DNA from: Faecalibacterium sp.
GTDB lineage: Bacteria; Bacillota; Clostridia; Oscillospirales; Ruminococcaceae
Direction of reading: 5' to 3'
NCBI GenBank assembly: GCA_017483235.1
Contig: JAFULE010000196.1
Span: forward strand, 1-12,219
Length of the DNA: 12,219 bases
A program made the translations under genes and the position numbers. Positions within the stretch are counted from its first letter, which is position 1. Each line of letters opens with the position of its first letter. Shown here in pieces: positions 1-6,283 of this stretch. A model generated the notes under the pieces. The model was given only the letters and a program-made list of their open reading frames with translations, ran no database searches and was not told the DNA's origin.

Positions 1-97
1 GCCCCCCGAACCCATAGAGAAAAAGGCCGCCGGCGGCAAAAAGAACGACCTTGCCGACATAATCAACAGCCGCACTGCCAAGCTGAAAAAGAAGTAA
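1..97 (+). CDS. C-terminal end of an unidentified protein (partial)
   Basis: The window opens inside a reading frame that ends at TAA 95-97. About 31 residues are visible, reading PPEPIEKKAAGGKK then NDLADIINSRTAKLKKK. The tail is basic and low in complexity, and it finishes in a Lys-rich stretch, so it is probably a disordered extension. I do not recognise the family. The assignment as a real gene rests on the open frame running in from the window edge and on the strong intrinsic terminator that begins only nine bases after the stop. Confidence 0.6.
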   Translation, partial: PPEPIEKKAAGGKKNDLADIINSRTAKLKKK

Positions 98-105
98 AGA
101 TGTTT

Positions 106-149
106 CATGCCCCGCCGTACCCACAGGGTGCAGCGGGGCATGGTTTTTT
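106..149 (+). terminator. Intrinsic terminator of the upstream partial gene
   Basis: A perfect 10-bp stem, CATGCCCCGC (106-115) with GCGGGGCATG (133-142), is followed by GTTTTTTG. The inner ACCC/GGGT can extend the pairing. It separates the partial first gene from the next promoter at 178. Confidence 0.9.
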
Positions 150-177
150 GTCAACCAAACAGGTTCCGGCTGCCGCG

Positions 178-206
178 TTGAAAAAAGGGCGGCCCGGCGT
201 TATAAT
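178..206 (+). promoter_or_regulatory. Sigma-A promoter for the Mor-type regulator
   Basis: The -35 TTGAAA (178-183) and -10 TATAAT (201-206) are separated by exactly 17 bases. Transcription would begin near 213, about 147 nt before the start codon at 360, which implies a long leader. Confidence 0.8.
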
Positions 207-359
207 AACAGCAACTGCGGCACAGCCGCCATAACCCCGAAAGGAGATTTTGGTATGATTCCTGAGCATTCGGCTGCATGAGCAATGGCTTTGCACCAAA
301 GAACACCTGTTTTTGATAGAGCCATTGCATTCCTGTAACCAACTGTTTAGGAGGCAACC
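207..359 (+). promoter_or_regulatory. Long leader with two overlapping short ORFs and hairpins
   Basis: The leader holds a strong ribosome site AAAGGAG (240-246) placed 8 nt before ATG 255. That ATG opens an 8-codon ORF, MIPEHSAA, with stop at 279-281. A second ORF, MSNGFAPKNTCF (278-316), starts inside that stop (ATGA). Its first codons lie in the left arm of a 9-bp inverted repeat, GCAATGGCT (282-290) with AGCCATTGC (320-328). A competing small hairpin is CTTTG-CAC-CAAAG (289-301). TCCT 331-334 can pair with AGGA 349-352 in the ribosome site of the downstream gene. This layout resembles translation-dependent leader control. What is seen is the ORFs and repeats; control is inferred. Confidence 0.5.
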
Positions 360-629
360 ATGAGCTATCAAAAAGCGGATGATATCTTACCCGGCGAACT
401 GGTGGAGCAGATCCAGCAATATGTGGACGGCGCCACCCTGTACATTCCCCGCAAAAGCGAAAATCGCCGCCCCTGGGGCTGCGATACCTCGTTTAAGGCC
501 GAGCTTTCGGCCCGCAACCAGAAAATCCTGCAGGACTGGCAAAGCGGTGTGCGGGTGGCCGAGCTGGCCCAAAGGTATCATCTTTCCGAAAAGCATATCC
601 AAAGGGTGCTGCGCAGGCTGAAAGGCTGA
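360..629 (+). CDS. Mor-family transcriptional regulator, CD3324-like (89 aa)
   Basis: A small DNA-binding protein resembling the Mor transcription activator family that occurs as a stand-alone regulator in Clostridia (CD3324-like). The N-terminal half contains the family-like ADDILPGELVEQIQQYV segment and YIPRKSENRRPWG (about 28-40). The C-terminal third is a helix-turn-helix: VAELAQRYHLSEKHIQRVLRR, about residues 66-86. It is full length for the group. ATG 360 is chosen because AGGAGG (349-354) lies 5 nt upstream. It is monocistronic, with its own promoter, a long leader and a strong terminator. Targets are unknown. The family call is by recognised pattern; the function as a regulator is inferred from the fold. 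Confidence 0.8.
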   Translation: MSYQKADDILPGELVEQIQQYVDGATLYIPRKSENRRPWGCDTSFKAELSARNQKILQDWQSGVRVAELAQRYHLSEKHIQRVLRRLKG

Positions 630-641
630 AGCGCACCTGCC

Positions 642-674
642 GCGCCGGGGCAGCTGCCCCGGCGCATCTTTTTT
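642..674 (+). terminator. Intrinsic terminator of the Mor-type regulator
   Basis: A perfect palindrome at 642-665 pairs GCGCCGGGG with CCCCGGCGC and is followed by ATCTTTTTTG. The stem is very stable with a clear U-tract, 12 bases after the stop codon. Confidence 0.92.
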
Positions 675-712
675 GTAACCCGAACAGGGGTGATGCGTCC
701 CCGGCCGCGTTG

Positions 713-721
713 TGTTATACT
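713..721 (+). promoter_or_regulatory. Extended -10 promoter for the GNAT gene
   Basis: TGT immediately precedes TATACT (716-721), giving a TGn extended -10. No convincing -35 is found 16-18 bases upstream (ATGCGT region), so the call depends on the extended -10 alone. Transcription would start near 728, just ahead of the ribosome site AAGGAG at 738-743. Confidence 0.55.
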
Positions 722-752
722 GGGCTCAGCAAACAAAAAGGAGAAACCAGCC

Positions 753-1643
753 ATGCAGATCGTGAAAAATTACCGCGAAGACGCGGCCCTGCGTGCCAGC
801 TTCAACGCTTTGGCCGAAGCCACCTTCGACGGCCTGAATTTTGAAACCTGGTTCCAAAACGGCCACTGGACCGACAGCTACCGGCCGTATTCGGTGGTGG
901 AAGAGGGCCGGGTGATCGCCAACGTATCGGTGAACGACACCCCCATGCGGGTGAACGGCAAAACCTACCGGCTGTTCCAGCTGGGTACCGTGATGACCGC
1001 CCCCGAGTACCGCAATCGCGGCCTGAGCCGGCTGCTGATGCAGGAAATTGAAAAAGACTTTGGCCCCGCTGCCGACGGTTTTTATCTGTTCGGCCACACC
1101 GGTGTGCTGAACTTTTACCCCAAATTCGGGTTTGCTGCGCTGGGGGGCGAAACGGTATACAGCCGCCCGCTGCCCGCGGCTGATACCGCTGCCGATTGGG
1201 TGCAAGTGCCCATGAACACCCCCGAAAACCACGCAAAGCTGTGGGCCGCCATGCAGAGCAACCGATTTTGCGGCGGATTTGATATGGTGAACAACCCCGG
1301 TCTTGTGATGTTCTACGCCGGGCAATTTCTGACCGATTGTGTCTGGTACAGCCGGGCGATGGACGCATGGGTCATTGCCGAACCGGACGAAGCGATTTTG
1401 AATCTGCAGGCGGTGTTCAGCCCCGACCCGATCCTTGCGCTGGATCAGGTGACTGCCGCACTGGGTGGTCTGTGCCCCGGCTGCACCACCCTGACCCTTG
1501 GTTTTACCCCGGCCGACCCCGCCGGCTGGACGCCTGACCTTGTGGCCGAGCCGGATACCACCCTGATGGCCAAGGGCCGCTTTTTCGAGCAGGGCGGCTT
1601 TGACCCCGCCTGTCACCGGCTGCCTGCGCTGGCCCACGCATAA
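753..1643 (+). CDS. GNAT family N-acetyltransferase (296 aa)
   Basis: An acetyl-CoA-dependent acyltransferase; the acceptor is unknown. The N-terminal about 150 residues form the GNAT fold. Motif A is at about 79-95, LGTVMTAPEYRNRGLSRLLM, with the YRNRGL pyrophosphate-binding loop. Motif B is at about 113-127, FGHTGVLNFYPKFGF, including the typical FYpkFGF. The remaining about 140 residues form a second domain with no motif I can name. The protein is longer than a single GNAT domain, like two-domain GNATs of Firmicutes. ATG 753 is preferred over GTG 690 because AAGGAG (738-743) is 9 nt upstream and the promoter at 713-721 lies inside the longer version. It appears monocistronic, ending at a strong terminator. 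Confidence 0.85.
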   Translation: MQIVKNYREDAALRASFNALAEATFDGLNFETWFQNGHWTDSYRPYSVVEEGRVIANVSVNDTPMRVNGKTYRLFQLGTVMTAPEYRNRGLSRLLMQEIEKDFGPAADGFYLFGHTGVLNFYPKFGFAALGGETVYSRPLPAADTAADWVQVPMNTPENHAKLWAAMQSNRFCGGFDMVNNPGLVMFYAGQFLTDCVWYSRAMDAWVIAEPDEAILNLQAVFSPDPILALDQVTAALGGLCPGCTTLTLGFTPADPAGWTPDLVAEPDTTLMAKGRFFEQGGFDPACHRLPALAHA

Positions 1644-1663
1644 ACCGAACCATACAATCCTCT

Positions 1664-1702
1664 GCCTGCCGACAGTGCCTATGCTGCCGGCAGGCCTTTT
1701 TT
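1664..1702 (+). terminator. Intrinsic terminator of the GNAT gene
   Basis: GCCTGCCGACAG (1664-1675) pairs with CTGCCGGCAGGC (1684-1695) with one internal mismatch, around an 8-nt loop. CTTTTTT follows. Confidence 0.9.
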
Positions 1703-1734
1703 GTGAAAGTTTTTATGAACTTTTTTGCGGAATA

Positions 1735-1763
1735 TTGACAAACGAAAAAACAGGTGGTATGGT
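1735..1763 (+). promoter_or_regulatory. Promoter of the GntR-ABC cassette
   Basis: A consensus -35 TTGACA (1735-1740), a 17-base spacer and -10 TATGGT (1758-1763) preceded by TGG, an extended -10. The predicted start is near 1770, inside the inverted repeat at 1761-1784, which suggests repressor control. Confidence 0.8.
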
Positions 1764-1784
1764 TAATTACACAAGTAATGAACC
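1761..1784 (+). promoter_or_regulatory. Candidate GntR operator (inverted repeat)
   Basis: GGTTAATTAC (1761-1770) and GTAATGAACC (1775-1784) are inverted repeats matching at 9 of 10 positions around ACAA. The site overlaps the end of the -10 and the predicted transcription start. YtrA-type GntR proteins bind inverted repeats in their own promoters, and such a regulator is encoded next. The repeat is seen directly; the assignment to this regulator is inferred. Confidence 0.65.
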
Positions 1785-1969
1785 GACGAGGTGGGACGCT
1801 GCCGCTGCGGTTCGGCACTTGGGCGGGGCGGCCGGTACAACCGTCCTGCGGTTCGATCGAAACAAAGCTTGTCCCGGGTGCGGGGTCTGCAGCCGCTGCA
1901 CCCCGGCCTTTGCAAAAAGGCCGCATACCACATGGATATCCAGAACAACAGAAAGCGAGGGATGCGTTT
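1785..1969 (+). promoter_or_regulatory. Structured GC-rich leader of the GntR-ABC cassette
   Basis: About 185 nt of untranslated GC-rich sequence. Visible structures are the palindrome TTCGATCGAA near 1853-1862, a hairpin joining GGGTGC (1876-1881) to GCACCC (1898-1903), and GGCCTTT-GCAA-AAAGGCC (1905-1922), a 7-bp stem with a GNRA-type GCAA loop. None is followed by a U-tract. A short frame MDIQNNRKRGMRF (1932-1973) overlaps the proposed TTG start as TTGA. I match this to no known riboswitch or T-box. Confidence 0.35.
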
Positions 1970-2350
1970 TTGAACGGTATCCTGAATGAGCAAAGCCTGA
2001 TCTATCGGCAGATCGAAAAGCTGATCGAGGACGGCATTTTGCAGGGCAGCTACGCCGAAGGCGAGCAGGTGCCCAGCACCACCGAGCTGGCCCGTACCTT
2101 CGGCATCAACCCGGCCACCGCCGCCAAGGGGGGAAACCGGCTGGTGGAAGCGGGCCTGCTGTATAAAAAACGAGGCATCGGCATGTTTGTGGCCGACGGG
2201 GCGCTGGCGCTGCTGCGCAGCCGCCGGCAGGCCGATTTTGCCCAGAATCAACTGCAGCGCATGGCAAAAGAAGCCGGCAGCCTTGGGCTGAGCAAGGCTC
2301 TTTTGCTGGAACTGGTGTCCGCCGCGGCGGACCGGGAGGGTTTGGTATGA
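1970..2350 (+). CDS. GntR family transcriptional regulator, YtrA type (126 aa)
   Basis: A winged-helix repressor of the short YtrA subfamily, which lacks a large ligand-binding domain and normally controls an adjacent ABC exporter. The N-terminal SLIYRQIEKLIEDGILQGSY leads into the GntR recognition region, EGEQVPSTTELARTFGINPATAAKGGNRLVEAGLLYKKRGIGMFV, split over about residues 30-75. A short helical tail of about 50 residues follows, likely for dimerisation. TTG 1970 is chosen: CGAGGG is about 8 nt upstream, homology begins just after it and no in-frame ATG is near. Its stop overlaps the ATPase start (ATGA, 2347-2350). Autoregulation through the inverted repeat at 1761-1784 is likely. NPATAAKGGNRL differs slightly from the usual NP.T..ka...L. 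Confidence 0.88.
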   Translation: MNGILNEQSLIYRQIEKLIEDGILQGSYAEGEQVPSTTELARTFGINPATAAKGGNRLVEAGLLYKKRGIGMFVADGALALLRSRRQADFAQNQLQRMAKEAGSLGLSKALLLELVSAAADREGLV

Positions 2351-3267
2351 GTGAAAACCGAATGAACGAAAAATTTCTTGTGGCACAGGGCATCGAAAAA
2401 AGCTATGGCAAACAAACGGTGCTGCGCGGGGTAAACCTGCAGATCCAGCCCGGCTGCATTTATGGTCTGATCGGCCGCAACGGCGTGGGCAAAACCACAT
2501 TGCTGGGCATCCTGACCGGGCAGAACACCCACGATGCCGGTACCGTAACCTACGGCGGCCAGCCCGTGTGGGAAAACCCCGCCGCACTGGCGGATATCTG
2601 TTTTTCCCGCGAGATGAACAGCGCTGCGGCCAATCAGGGCCGCGGTGCGCAGAAGGTGAAGGATTACCTGCGGGCCGGCGCCATCTTTTATCCCCGGTGG
2701 GACGCCGACTATGCTGCCCGGCTGGTGCAGCTGTTCAAGCTGGATACCAAAAAGCAGATCATGAAGCTGAGCAAAGGGCAGGCCAGCATGGTCACCATCG
2801 TTCTGGCGCTGGCCAGCCGTGCGCCCATCACCATTCTGGACGAACCGGTGGCCGGTATGGACGTGGTGGCCCGCGAGCAGTTCTATCGCCTTTTGCTGGA
2901 CGATTACGCCGAAACCGGCCGCACCTTTATCGTCTCCACCCACATCATTGAGGAGGCCGCCAACATCTTTGAGCGTGTGGTCATTCTGGATGAGGGCCGG
3001 GTGATCGAAGACTGCCCCACCGACGAGCTGGTGGATCAGTTCCGCTATGTTTCGGGCGAAGAGGCTGCCGTTACCGCAGCACTGCAAAGCTGCGGTGCGC
3101 AGGCGCTCAGCGCCCAGTCGCTGGGGCGGCACAAGATGCTGGCGGTGCGGGGCAGTGCGGCCCAGTTTGCCGCGCTGGAAGCCGCTGGCCTTTCGGTGGA
3201 GCCCATGAGCCTGCAAAATCTGTTTGTGGCCCTGTGCGGCCACGGCGACGAAAACGCAAAGGGGTGA
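2347..3267 (+). CDS. ABC transporter ATP-binding protein, YtrB-like (306 aa)
   Basis: The ATP-hydrolysing subunit of a small exporter-type ABC system. Walker A is GRNGVGKTT (43-51), the signature is LSKGQ (141-145, in place of LSGGQ), Walker B is ITILDEP (161-167), the D-loop is AGMD (169-172) and the H-loop His is 199 (STH). The Q-loop region, ADICFSREMNSAA, has no obvious Gln at the usual place, as is common in YtrB-like ATPases with IC(Y/F)-type motifs. The C-terminal 80 residues are a variable extension. The start overlaps the GntR stop by 4 nt, with GGGAGGG at 2335-2341. Two membrane genes follow at once. The substrate is unknown; YtrA-linked systems often respond to cell-envelope antibiotics, which is only an analogy here. 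Confidence 0.93.
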   Translation: MSENRMNEKFLVAQGIEKSYGKQTVLRGVNLQIQPGCIYGLIGRNGVGKTTLLGILTGQNTHDAGTVTYGGQPVWENPAALADICFSREMNSAAANQGRGAQKVKDYLRAGAIFYPRWDADYAARLVQLFKLDTKKQIMKLSKGQASMVTIVLALASRAPITILDEPVAGMDVVAREQFYRLLLDDYAETGRTFIVSTHIIEEAANIFERVVILDEGRVIEDCPTDELVDQFRYVSGEEAAVTAALQSCGAQALSAQSLGRHKMLAVRGSAAQFAALEAAGLSVEPMSLQNLFVALCGHGDENAKG

Positions 3268-3272
3268 GCCGT

Positions 3273-3938
3273 ATGCTGAAAACCCTGCGGTTTTACATCA
3301 AATATACCTTTGTGCTTCTGGCCGGGTATGCGGCCTTTGTGGCGCTCATCGTGGCTGGGGCCTTCATCACCGGGCTGGACGGTCTGTTTGGCACCTATAC
3401 CAGCATGCTGCCCAGCATGGGCGTGATGTTTGTGGGCATTTTTGCCATGACTACCAGCGGCTATCTGGACGTTGCTCTTTCCATGGGGGCACGCCGCACC
3501 CACTGCTTCTGGGCGGTGGAGCTGTGCAATCTGCTGGAAGCAGCGGTGATGGTGCTGCTGGCCATTCTGGCCCGGCAGCTGCTGGGCGGTCTGCCCGACC
3601 CGGTCGGTGTGCTGTATGATCATGGCCCCAAAGCATGGCTGTGCATCTGGCTGGTGGGGGCGCTTATCCTGCAAACCGGTCTGCTGGCCAGCCAGATCCG
3701 CGACCCGCGCAAGCAAAGATTTGCCCGTGTGGCGATGGTCTTCTGCACCATGATTCTGATGGTGGGGGTTACGGTCACCAGCATTCTGGTTGTGCTGGAC
3801 AACGCCCTTGTGGGCGGGCTGTGGCCTGCCGGGCTGGCGTGGCTGGTGGAACATCTGCCGCTGGTGCTGGCCGCCGCGGCGCTGGTGTTTGGCTTTCTGG
3901 CCTACCGCCAATACCGAAAGGCGGTGGTGTTTGCATGA
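3273..3938 (+). CDS. ABC transporter membrane protein (221 aa)
   Basis: A polytopic membrane protein with about six hydrophobic segments: roughly 9-32, 45-65, 84-104, 115-133, 150-172 and 187-207. There is no recognised catalytic motif. The position between an ABC ATPase and a second membrane protein makes it a permease subunit, probably one half of a heterodimer with the next gene. ATG 3273 is preferred to the GTG at 3234 because AAAGGGG (3258-3264) stands ahead of it and the gap to the ATPase stop is then 5 bases. Its stop overlaps the next start (ATGA 3935-3938). The permease role is inferred from context and topology; no sequence family name is offered. Confidence 0.85.
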   Translation: MLKTLRFYIKYTFVLLAGYAAFVALIVAGAFITGLDGLFGTYTSMLPSMGVMFVGIFAMTTSGYLDVALSMGARRTHCFWAVELCNLLEAAVMVLLAILARQLLGGLPDPVGVLYDHGPKAWLCIWLVGALILQTGLLASQIRDPRKQRFARVAMVFCTMILMVGVTVTSILVVLDNALVGGLWPAGLAWLVEHLPLVLAAAALVFGFLAYRQYRKAVVFA

Positions 3939-4666
3939 CAGCGCATAAAATGCAAAAGTCTCTGCCCGCCTTTGTGTGGGATAACTTCCGGCTGCAGCGG
4001 GCCGATTTTATCATCGTACCGGTGGGAATATTCGGCTTCTGGCTGTTAGTGATGCTGCTGCTGGCGGCCATCACCTTTTTCTCGGGCGACAACGAGATCT
4101 TCGGTGTGGGCATTCCGGGGGCGCTGGCACTGGTGGGCGCCCTTATGCTCACCGCCCTTACCGCCTTCAGCCGCATCTGGATCGAATTCAAGATCGGCGT
4201 GCAGATGAGCATCCCCCGCCGCCGTATGCTGGCGGCCGAGCTGGCGCTCAGTGCCGCCACTGCCACCGAAGGTCTGCTGACCGCATGGCTTTTGGATCGG
4301 GCGTGGATGGTGCTGGCACAGGCTGCGGCCGCGCGGTACGGTGCGGCGGTGACCACCTATTACGAGCCGGTCCTTGCCTACATGCTCTGGTGGGGCTGGC
4401 TGCTGTGTTGGTTGCTGCCCCCCGCGCTGGGCAGTTTTGGCGGTGCGGTGGTGCTGCGGTTTGGCGCCAAGGGCGGCTGGACGCTGTATCTGATCATGAT
4501 GACCTTCTGCCTGACCGTCAATTACTGGATCGACCCCTTGTTTGACAAGGTGGGCGGCATTGGCGACGGCATTATGGCCGTTCTGCCCGCGTTGGGGGTT
4601 GTGCTGGCCTTTGCTGCCGTGGGGGCCACCGTGGTTTTGCTGCGCCGGGTGGCGATCACTGACTGA
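3935..4666 (+). CDS. ABC transporter membrane protein (243 aa)
   Basis: The second polytopic membrane protein of the cassette. Hydrophobic segments sit roughly at 26-49, 60-80, 100-130, 147-172, 182-202 and 212-236. The cytoplasmic loop after the second segment contains GVQMSIPRRRMLAAE, the same kind of basic loop as SMGARRTHCFW in the preceding protein. This suggests that the two are distant paralogues forming a heterodimeric pore. The first ATG overlaps the preceding stop, so translation is probably coupled. It is the last gene of the cassette; a hairpin at 4704-4739 follows. Confidence 0.85.
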   Translation: MTAHKMQKSLPAFVWDNFRLQRADFIIVPVGIFGFWLLVMLLLAAITFFSGDNEIFGVGIPGALALVGALMLTALTAFSRIWIEFKIGVQMSIPRRRMLAAELALSAATATEGLLTAWLLDRAWMVLAQAAAARYGAAVTTYYEPVLAYMLWWGWLLCWLLPPALGSFGGAVVLRFGAKGGWTLYLIMMTFCLTVNYWIDPLFDKVGGIGDGIMAVLPALGVVLAFAAVGATVVLLRRVAITD

Positions 4667-4703
4667 TTTGCCCTTTGCCGACCGAAAATAACACAATTGC
4701 GAT

Positions 4704-4739
4704 AAACCGCCCCAAAGCCTTTGCGTTTTGGGGCGGTTT
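4704..4739 (+). terminator. Hairpin after the ABC cassette, overlapping the next promoter
   Basis: A perfect 13-bp stem: AAACCGCCCCAAA (4704-4716) with TTTGGGGCGGTTT (4727-4739). The stem ends in U residues, but the sequence after it is GCTCTATAATAAG rather than a long U-tract. It is therefore a moderate terminator on the plus strand. The reverse orientation has no obvious client gene. Confidence 0.65.
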
Positions 4740-4749
4740 GCTCTATAAT
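4721..4749 (+). promoter_or_regulatory. Promoter of the small membrane-anchored protein
   Basis: TTGCGT (4721-4726) and TATAAT (4744-4749) have a 17-base spacer. The -35 is in the loop and the spacer is the right arm of the preceding terminator hairpin. The predicted start is near 4756, about 30 nt before ATG 4788. Confidence 0.7.
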
Positions 4750-4787
4750 AAGAAAAAACGACGCCCCCGGGGCAAAAAGGAGAAGCT

Positions 4788-5093
4788 ATGAATTCGTTGC
4801 TTGGCATGATCGTGATCATTGTTGTGATCGTTGTAGGATACCTTGTCAAAAACAAGGTGGAAAAGCACATGCTGCGCGAGCAGACCGGCGAGGTGGTCAT
4901 TCAGGCCATGGAAAAGCAGGGCGAGGTGTGTATGATCCAGTACCGCAGGCCGGACGGCAAAACCATCACCCTGCGGGTGCCCGAGGGCGAATACAACCGC
5001 AGCAAGCAGGGAGAGCCGGGTGTGCTGACCTGGATCAAGGACAGTTTCGTGGAATTTGAAAGCGAAGACCCGCTGCGCAAGTTCCGTGGCTAA
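4788..5093 (+). CDS. Small membrane-anchored protein, DUF2500-like (101 aa)
   Basis: An N-terminal hydrophobic segment (residues 4-20, LLGMIVIIVVIVVGYLV) is followed by a charged domain. The domain contains MIQYRRPDGKTITLRVPEGE and GEPGVLTWIKDSFVEFE. This order (strand, polar turn, strand, V..eEY, GdxGxLt, F..FE) resembles the DUF2500 pattern, a small beta-rich domain of unknown function; the resemblance is by eye. The start is well supported by AAAGGAG (4776-4782), 5 nt before ATG. It is monocistronic with its own promoter and a strong terminator. Its function is unknown. The most likely topology is one membrane anchor with the soluble domain after it. Confidence 0.8.
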   Translation: MNSLLGMIVIIVVIVVGYLVKNKVEKHMLREQTGEVVIQAMEKQGEVCMIQYRRPDGKTITLRVPEGEYNRSKQGEPGVLTWIKDSFVEFESEDPLRKFRG

Positions 5094-5113
5094 GCGTTTT
5101 TCATACAACAAGC

Positions 5114-5151
5114 AAGCCCCCGCGGCGCCATTGGCGCTGCGGGGGCTTTTT
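5114..5151 (+). terminator. Intrinsic terminator after the small membrane protein
   Basis: AAGCCCCCGC (5114-5123) pairs with GCGGGGGCTT (5139-5148), and the inner GGCGCC/GGCGCT extends the stem nearly to a 2-3 nt loop. The U-tract CTTTTTG is on the plus strand. In reverse it has only CTTGCTTGTTG, so it would be weak for the convergent glycosyltransferase gene. Confidence 0.92.
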
Positions 5152-5165
5152 GTGCAATCGGCTGT

Positions 5166-6173
5166 TTACTTCAGGTCAAACCGCACCACCACAAGGCGGT
5201 ACCAGACATAGGGGAACATGTTCCAGATCATCCACAGCTCCATCAGCAGGTAGTTGGGCAGATCCTTCCAGCGGAAGGGGCGCTTTTCCACCTTGCCGGC
5301 CTTCAGCAGGGCAAAGGCCTCGCGCATGCCCTTGTTCCACTCTTCCTTGTGGCCCTTGCGGTAAAAGGCGTAGGTTTTCAGCGCATAGCCCAGCGCCTGT
5401 GGGATAAAGTTGAGCACCAGCATGAACAGCGGCTGGTTTTTCCACGGAAGAAGAATGCTGTTGCGGCCGCTCTGGGTGCTTTTGAAGCCGTTGTATTTCA
5501 CCGCGCCGGTGGTGGCACCGCAGATATGGTAACATTTGGCGGTGGGGCACAGAATGTTTTTGTAGCCGGCGTTGTTGGCCCGCCAGCTCAGGTCCACGTC
5601 CTCGAAATAGGCAAAGAAGGTCTCGTCAAACAGGCCGATCTCATCCAGAATACTTTTGCGGTAGAGCGACGCGCCGCCGCAGGCCGAAAAGATCCGCTTT
5701 TGTTTGGTGTAGCGGGTCACATACCGGCCATCGCCTTCTTTGGCAGCAAAACCGATCAGGTTCACATAGTCCCCCGCGTCGTCGGCCAGTTCCCGCTCAA
5801 AGTGGCGGATCATCAGACTTTGCACCGCAAAGATCTTCGGGTCGGTGTCGGCCACCTTCAGCAGTTCAGCCAGCCAGTACGGCTCGGCAAAGGCGTCGTT
5901 GTTGAACAGCACCACATACTCGGCTTTTGCGGCACGAATGCCCTGATTGACCGCGTGGGAAAAACCGGTGTTTTCGCTGTTTTCGATCAGGGTATAATTG
6001 GGGCGGCTGCAGTAGCTGCGGGCAATGTCCAGACTTTCGTCGGTGCTGCCGTTGTCGATGATGATCAGCTCTAAATCCTGCTCGGTCTGGGCCCACACCG
6101 ATTCGATGCTGTCTTTCAGCCAGCCCTTGCCGTTCAGGTTGGGAATGACGATGGAAGCTTTGTATTCTTTCAT
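5166..6173 (-). CDS. Family 2 glycosyltransferase (335 aa)
   Basis: An inverting GT-A fold glycosyltransferase of the rhamnosyltransferase/WbbL-like group, probably acting at the inner membrane on a cell-surface polysaccharide. The opening strand is ASIVIPNLNG (6-15), the nucleotide-binding Asp lies in IIIDNGSTDES (38-47), and the metal-binding NND is at 91-93 (VVLFNNDAF). The acceptor/catalytic-base region FDETFFAYFEDVDLSWR is at 182-198. The C-terminal third has hydrophobic stretches at about 248-270 and near the end (LLMELWMIWNMFPYVWY) that may associate with the membrane. Start 6173 is chosen because homology begins there and GAAAGG lies about 11 nt upstream; an open frame continues to 6251 but crosses the preceding terminator. 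The donor and acceptor sugars cannot be told from the sequence. Confidence 0.9.
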   Translation of the reverse strand: MKEYKASIVIPNLNGKGWLKDSIESVWAQTEQDLELIIIDNGSTDESLDIARSYCSRPNYTLIENSENTGFSHAVNQGIRAAKAEYVVLFNNDAFAEPYWLAELLKVADTDPKIFAVQSLMIRHFERELADDAGDYVNLIGFAAKEGDGRYVTRYTKQKRIFSACGGASLYRKSILDEIGLFDETFFAYFEDVDLSWRANNAGYKNILCPTAKCYHICGATTGAVKYNGFKSTQSGRNSILLPWKNQPLFMLVLNFIPQALGYALKTYAFYRKGHKEEWNKGMREAFALLKAGKVEKRPFRWKDLPNYLLMELWMIWNMFPYVWYRLVVVRFDLK

Positions 6174-6207
6174 GGCCGGAATGCCTTTCACTGGATTGTT
6201 TTTTGCC

Positions 6208-6216
6208 AGTATATCA
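6208..6216 (-). promoter_or_regulatory. Extended -10 promoter of the glycosyltransferase
   Basis: On the minus strand TGA precedes TATACT (6213 to 6208), an extended -10. The -35 position, TGTTTT (6236-6231), is poor and falls in the terminator of the upstream gene. The predicted start is near 6201, about 28 nt before ATG. Confidence 0.55.
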
Positions 6217-6227
6217 TATTTTGCGGC

Positions 6228-6264
6228 ATAAAAACAGGGCGGAACACCCAAGTGTTCCGCCCTG
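6228..6264 (-). terminator. Intrinsic terminator of the lipoprotein gene
   Basis: On the minus strand, CAGGGCGGAACAC pairs perfectly over 13 bp with GTGTTCCGCCCTG around a 4-base loop (6248-6251), followed by TTTTTAT. It begins about 20 bases after the lipoprotein stop. Confidence 0.93.
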
Positions 6265-6283
6265 CAGCTGTTTTTTGGTGGGC

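Noticed and set aside
726..1637. A 303-codon minus-strand frame opposite the GNAT gene
   Set aside because: A GC-rich shadow with Gly/His/Gln-rich composition; the plus-strand GNAT motifs and ribosome site are clear.
1785..1969. Possible T-box or riboswitch upstream of the GntR gene
   Set aside because: GAGGTGGGACGC only loosely recalls a T-box core; there is no antiterminator or terminator with a U-tract, and the downstream genes are not amino-acid related.
2248..3243. A 331-codon minus-strand frame opposite the ABC ATPase
   Set aside because: The ATPase has every family motif on the other strand; the antisense frame has no domain, promoter or ribosome site.
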